Shown here in pieces: positions 61,382 through 64,000 of a DNA stretch of 64,000 nt. The DNA is from Aliivibrio fischeri ATCC 7744 = JCM 18803 = DSM 507 (lineage in GTDB: Bacteria; Pseudomonadota; Gammaproteobacteria; Enterobacterales; Vibrionaceae), in NCBI RefSeq assembly GCF_023983475.1, contig NZ_CP092712.1:2480001-2544000 (forward strand), written 5' to 3'. Position 1 is the first letter of the stretch, and each line of letters starts with the position of its first letter. The notes below the pieces were generated by a model that was not told the DNA's origin, ran no database searches, and saw nothing but the letters and a program-made list of their open reading frames with translations. The position numbers and the translations under genes are program-made.

Positions 61382-61846
61382 TTACTTAACGACTCTTAAG
61401 CTCGGACGACCACTTGGACGCGGAGGTTCAGGCTCATCATCTGATGACGTATTATCTTCAGAAACAGCATTTAAATTTGTTTCTTCTTCGAAAATACCTT
61501 CATCATCTGTCATCTCATACGCTTCTTCTGGTTCAAACATGGTTCCTGCACCGTTTTCACGAGCATAAATAGCTTGAATTGCGTATAAAGGTAAAATGAT
61601 TGAATGTGGGCGACCACTGAAACGTGCGTTAAATGTCACGGCTTCATTACCCATCTCCAAGTTACCAACAGAGTGTGGTGCTACGTTTAAAACGATTTGA
61701 CCATCTTGAACAAACTCTTCTGGCACTCGAACACCATTCATTGTTGCATCAACAACAAGATGAGGCGTCAACTCGTTATCTACGATCCATTCATAAAATG
61801 CTCGTAACAAATAAGGGCGACGCGGCATCATTGAACGAATATCCAT
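61382..61846 (-). CDS. sspB: ClpXP protease specificity factor SspB
   Basis: Adaptor that brings ssrA-tagged proteins to ClpXP. The 154 residues have the SspB fold (about 1-110, RPYLLRAFYEWIVDNELTPHLVVD...). A flexible acidic linker and the C-terminal ClpX-binding motif RPSLRVVK complete it. The start shares one base with the sspA stop (TAATG). Confidence 0.96.
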   Translation of the reverse strand: MDIRSMMPRRPYLLRAFYEWIVDNELTPHLVVDATMNGVRVPEEFVQDGQIVLNVAPHSVGNLEMGNEAVTFNARFSGRPHSIILPLYAIQAIYARENGAGTMFEPEEAYEMTDDEGIFEEETNLNAVSEDNTSSDDEPEPPRPSGRPSLRVVK

Positions 61847-62481
61847 TAGTTAGTTAAACGTAGTTCACGTTCTGCTTCTGTTAGAGAAGCTAGGAATGAA
61901 TCACGCTCAAATACTCGGTTCATGTATACTTTTAATTCTTTAGCGCCAGGGCCTGATAATTCAATACCCATAGATGGCAAACGCCATAATAACGGAGCTA
62001 AGTAACAATCCACTAAGCTAAACTCATCACTCATGAAGTATGTGTATTCAGCAAAGATTGGACCTAACATTAGTAGGTCATTGCGTAGCTTGTTACGTGC
62101 AGCTTCAGATTCTTCGAATGAACCTTTAACTACTTTCTCAGCTAGTGAGTACCAGTTTGTCTCAACACGGTGCATCATTAGACGGCTGTTACCACGAGCT
62201 ACAGGGTAAACAGGCATCAATGGTGGATGAGGAAAACGCTCATCTAAGTATTCCATGATGATGTTAGAGTTGTATAGAGCAAGCTCACGATCAACTAGTG
62301 TAGGTACAGTTTTGTAAGGGTTTAATTCTACAAGTTCTGCAGGTAAGTTGGATGGATCAACCAATTCAACTTCAACACTTACTCCTTTCTCAGCAAGTAC
62401 GATACGTACTTGATGACTGTACATGTCAGAAGCGTCTGAAAAAAGCGTCATTACTGAGCGTTTGTTGGCAGCAACAGCCAT
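61846..62481 (-). CDS. sspA: Stringent starvation protein A
   Basis: GST-fold protein that binds RNA polymerase; in E. coli it represses H-NS levels under starvation. The 211 residues have a thioredoxin-like N-domain (about 10-85) and an all-helical C-domain with the surface PHPPLMPVYPVARG segment. It heads sspA-sspB and lies downstream of the cytochrome bc1 genes, the order known in vibrios and other gammaproteobacteria. Confidence 0.96.
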   Translation of the reverse strand: MAVAANKRSVMTLFSDASDMYSHQVRIVLAEKGVSVEVELVDPSNLPAELVELNPYKTVPTLVDRELALYNSNIIMEYLDERFPHPPLMPVYPVARGNSRLMMHRVETNWYSLAEKVVKGSFEESEAARNKLRNDLLMLGPIFAEYTYFMSDEFSLVDCYLAPLLWRLPSMGIELSGPGAKELKVYMNRVFERDSFLASLTEAERELRLTN

Positions 62482-62564
62482 TGAGCCCTCCGGTATTTAT
62501 CTAGGAGCAAAAGCACCACACTTAGGGTGCCGTCATCTATTATTGTTATTAAAATAATAGTGAC

Positions 62565-62596
62565 ACAAAAACAATGGAGGCTAAGCCTCCATTGCG
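62565..62596 (-). terminator. Terminator of the cytochrome bc1 operon
   Basis: On minus, CAATGGAGG (62594-62586) pairs with CCTCCATTG (62580-62572) and is followed by TTTTTGTG. It lies about 30 bases past the petC stop. Confidence 0.85.
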
Positions 62597-62623
62597 TACA
62601 ATTAACGATCTAGAATATCACGA

Positions 62624-63361
62624 TTAGTGGACATCACGCCAATATTCTTTCTTAAGTAAATAAGAAACAAAGGCAAATATCACTAAAAAGCCCATAACCC
62701 ACCAACCCAAACGATGACGTTCAAGTTTTACAGGATCACCTGAATATTCTAAAAAGTTGACCAAATCGCGAACTGCCATATCGTATTCGCCAGAGCTAAG
62801 CTCTCCAGTACCATCTGACTCAACACCAACAACAGCTTTATGCTCAACACCATCAACAATAGTTGTCTCATAAACTGGTGTAGTTACCCCTTGCAGCTCT
62901 TGAAGAACATGAGGCATACCAACACTTGGGAATACCATGTTATTCACACCAAATGGACGAGTTGGATCGGCATAAAAAGTACGTAAATAGGTATATAACC
63001 AATCAGTACCTCGAACGCGAGCAACAAGCGTTAAATCTGGTGGTGGAGCACCAAACCAGCCTGCGGCTTGCTTTTCAGGTATTGCACTCTTCATTAGGTC
63101 ACCGATCTTCGCATCAGGATTAAATACTAGGTTTTCCATCATCAAATCTGGTGGAATGCCTAGATCTTCTGCAACACGGTTATAGCGCTGGTATTGTGTT
63201 GAGTGACAACCCGCACAATAGTTCATAAAGATCTTGGCACCATTTTGTAGAGATGCTTGATCGCTAATATCATTATTCGCTTTATCTAATGGTACATTTG
63301 CACCTGCTGCCATCGCCATTGACGGCAACAAAGCAAAAAGCACTAAAATCAACTTTTTCAT
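62624..63361 (-). CDS. petC: Cytochrome c1 of the bc1 complex
   Basis: Haem-c subunit that passes electrons from the Rieske protein to soluble cytochrome c. The 245 residues have a signal peptide (1-19, ending AMA), haem-binding CAGCH (C49, C52, H53), Met ligand region, and a C-terminal membrane anchor (WWVMGFLVIFAFVSYLL). It overlaps the petB stop by four bases. Confidence 0.97.
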   Translation of the reverse strand: MKKLILVLFALLPSMAMAAGANVPLDKANNDISDQASLQNGAKIFMNYCAGCHSTQYQRYNRVAEDLGIPPDLMMENLVFNPDAKIGDLMKSAIPEKQAAGWFGAPPPDLTLVARVRGTDWLYTYLRTFYADPTRPFGVNNMVFPSVGMPHVLQELQGVTTPVYETTIVDGVEHKAVVGVESDGTGELSSGEYDMAVRDLVNFLEYSGDPVKLERHRLGWWVMGFLVIFAFVSYLLKKEYWRDVH

Positions 63362-64000
63362 TTGAATGTCACCCTCTCTGGTAATGGTTTTGTGGCTTCA
63401 TTTTTGCTGTAAATAAACAGAATAACGAAGAACATAAAGTACATCAGACTAAAGATTTGAGCTAACAGCGTATAAGTTGGTGTTGCAGGTAATGCACCTA
63501 ATACACCTAATGCAATAAAGCTGATAGTAAATTGGATAATATTCAATAAATGTAACTTACTACGGTAACGATAAGAGCGAACCTTACAACGGTCTAACCA
63601 TGGAAGTAAGAACAACACGACAATCGATGCCCCCATTGCTACTACCCCTAATAATTTATCAGGAACCGCACGCAAAATTGCATAGAATGGTGTGAAATAC
63701 CAAACAGGCGCAATGTGCTCAGGTGTTTTTAATGGGTTTGCTGCTTCAAAGTTAGGCGGCTCAAGGAAGTAACCTCCCATTTCAGGGTTAAAGAACAACA
63801 CGTAACAGAAGAAAAATAAGAAACCAGCCACACCAATCATATCTTTAACCGTTCCATAAGGATGGAAAGGCACTGAATCAATGATGTTATATTTACTTGT
63901 GTAATATTCGTGGAACTTAAACTGTGTTTTATGCTCACCTTTATCGTCTTTTGCTTTTGGTAGCTTAGTTTCAATACCATCAGGGTTATTAGAACCAACC
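63358..64000 (-). CDS. petB: Cytochrome b of the bc1 complex, C-terminal part (partial)
   Basis: Integral membrane haem-b subunit that contains the quinone sites. The frame is open from the stop at 63358 to the window edge, giving about 213 residues. It has PFHPYGTVKDMIG, PEMGGYFLEPPNFEAANPLKTPEHIAPVWYF (PEWY-like Qo loop, here PVWY) and four C-terminal helices. A hydrophilic, Lys-rich stretch (DGIETKLPKAKDDKGEHK) precedes this. The GTG at 63873 is internal, not a start. Confidence 0.95.
   Translation of the reverse strand, partial: VGSNNPDGIETKLPKAKDDKGEHKTQFKFHEYYTSKYNIIDSVPFHPYGTVKDMIGVAGFLFFFCYVLFFNPEMGGYFLEPPNFEAANPLKTPEHIAPVWYFTPFYAILRAVPDKLLGVVAMGASIVVLFLLPWLDRCKVRSYRYRSKLHLLNIIQFTISFIALGVLGALPATPTYTLLAQIFSLMYFMFFVILFIYSKNEATKPLPERVTFK

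Noticed and set aside
63358..63873. Separate 171-residue protein
   Set aside because: The frame continues upstream without a stop to the window edge and the sequence is the C-terminal part of cytochrome b.

Overview
The window is AT-rich gammaproteobacterial chromosome from a member of the Vibrionaceae. The best fit is the genus Aliivibrio (A. fischeri / A. salmonicida / A. logei group). The reasons are a LitR-type quorum-sensing regulator of the LuxR/HapR/OpaR family next to hpt, a DciA helicase loader between secA and lpxC, and enterobacterial-like gene order in the pdh, pil and dcw blocks. Species cannot be fixed from the sequence alone. Almost everything is core genome. The only mobile element recognised is one complete IS3-family insertion sequence.

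Layout. 1-542 is the 3' end of a chemoreceptor gene, followed by a Phe-Thr-Asn tRNA operon on the minus strand. 1.2-6.1 kb holds mrcB and hrpB (minus). 6.1-12.1 kb is the plus-strand run sfsA, dksA, gluQ, pcnB, folK, panB, panC. 12.1-18.0 kb holds a yadGH-like ABC exporter whose permease gene has an in-frame stop, a SulP anion transporter divergent from a beta-carbonic anhydrase, a small DUF1127-like gene preceded by a possible leader peptide, and hpt. litR lies at 18.4 kb and is directly followed by the IS element. 20.4-27.5 kb is the pyruvate dehydrogenase cluster pdhR-aceE-aceF-lpd (minus), with two perfect PdhR-type operators upstream. 27.8-35.6 kb holds ampD (minus), then nadC, the type IV pilus genes pilABCD, coaE, zapD and yacG. 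35.7-40.7 kb holds mutT and secA (minus), dciA (plus) and lpxC (minus). 40.8-56.3 kb is the division and cell-wall (dcw) cluster on the minus strand, transcribed rsmH-ftsL-ftsI-murE-murF-mraY-murD-ftsW-murG-murC-ftsQ-ftsA-ftsZ, without mraZ at the head or ddl between murC and ftsQ. rnpB and rsmI follow, then lpoA-yraN-diaA-dolP (plus). The window ends with sspA-sspB and the end of the cytochrome bc1 operon (petB-petC), all minus.

How the genes work together. The dcw cluster makes lipid II and builds the divisome. mrcB and lpoA belong to the same peptidoglycan synthesis system, ampD to muropeptide recycling, and lpxC to lipid A. PdhR-AceEF-Lpd, PetBC and the SulP/carbonic anhydrase pair serve carbon and energy metabolism. 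DksA, SspA/B and LitR are global regulators. PilABCD is the assembly core of a type IVa pilus.

Most notable points: (1) the IS3 element sits between litR and the hairpin that probably served as its terminator; (2) the ABC permease gene carries TGA at codon 6 where a Trp codon is expected; (3) pcnB has no plausible ATG and appears to start at AUU/AUC, as in E. coli; (4) a GUUGGC element abutting the litR ribosome-binding site matches a Qrr sRNA pairing site; (5) a 25-codon ORF with a consensus ribosome-binding site, followed by a hairpin, precedes the DUF1127-like gene. I found no CRISPR array, prophage, integron or clearly novel multi-gene system.
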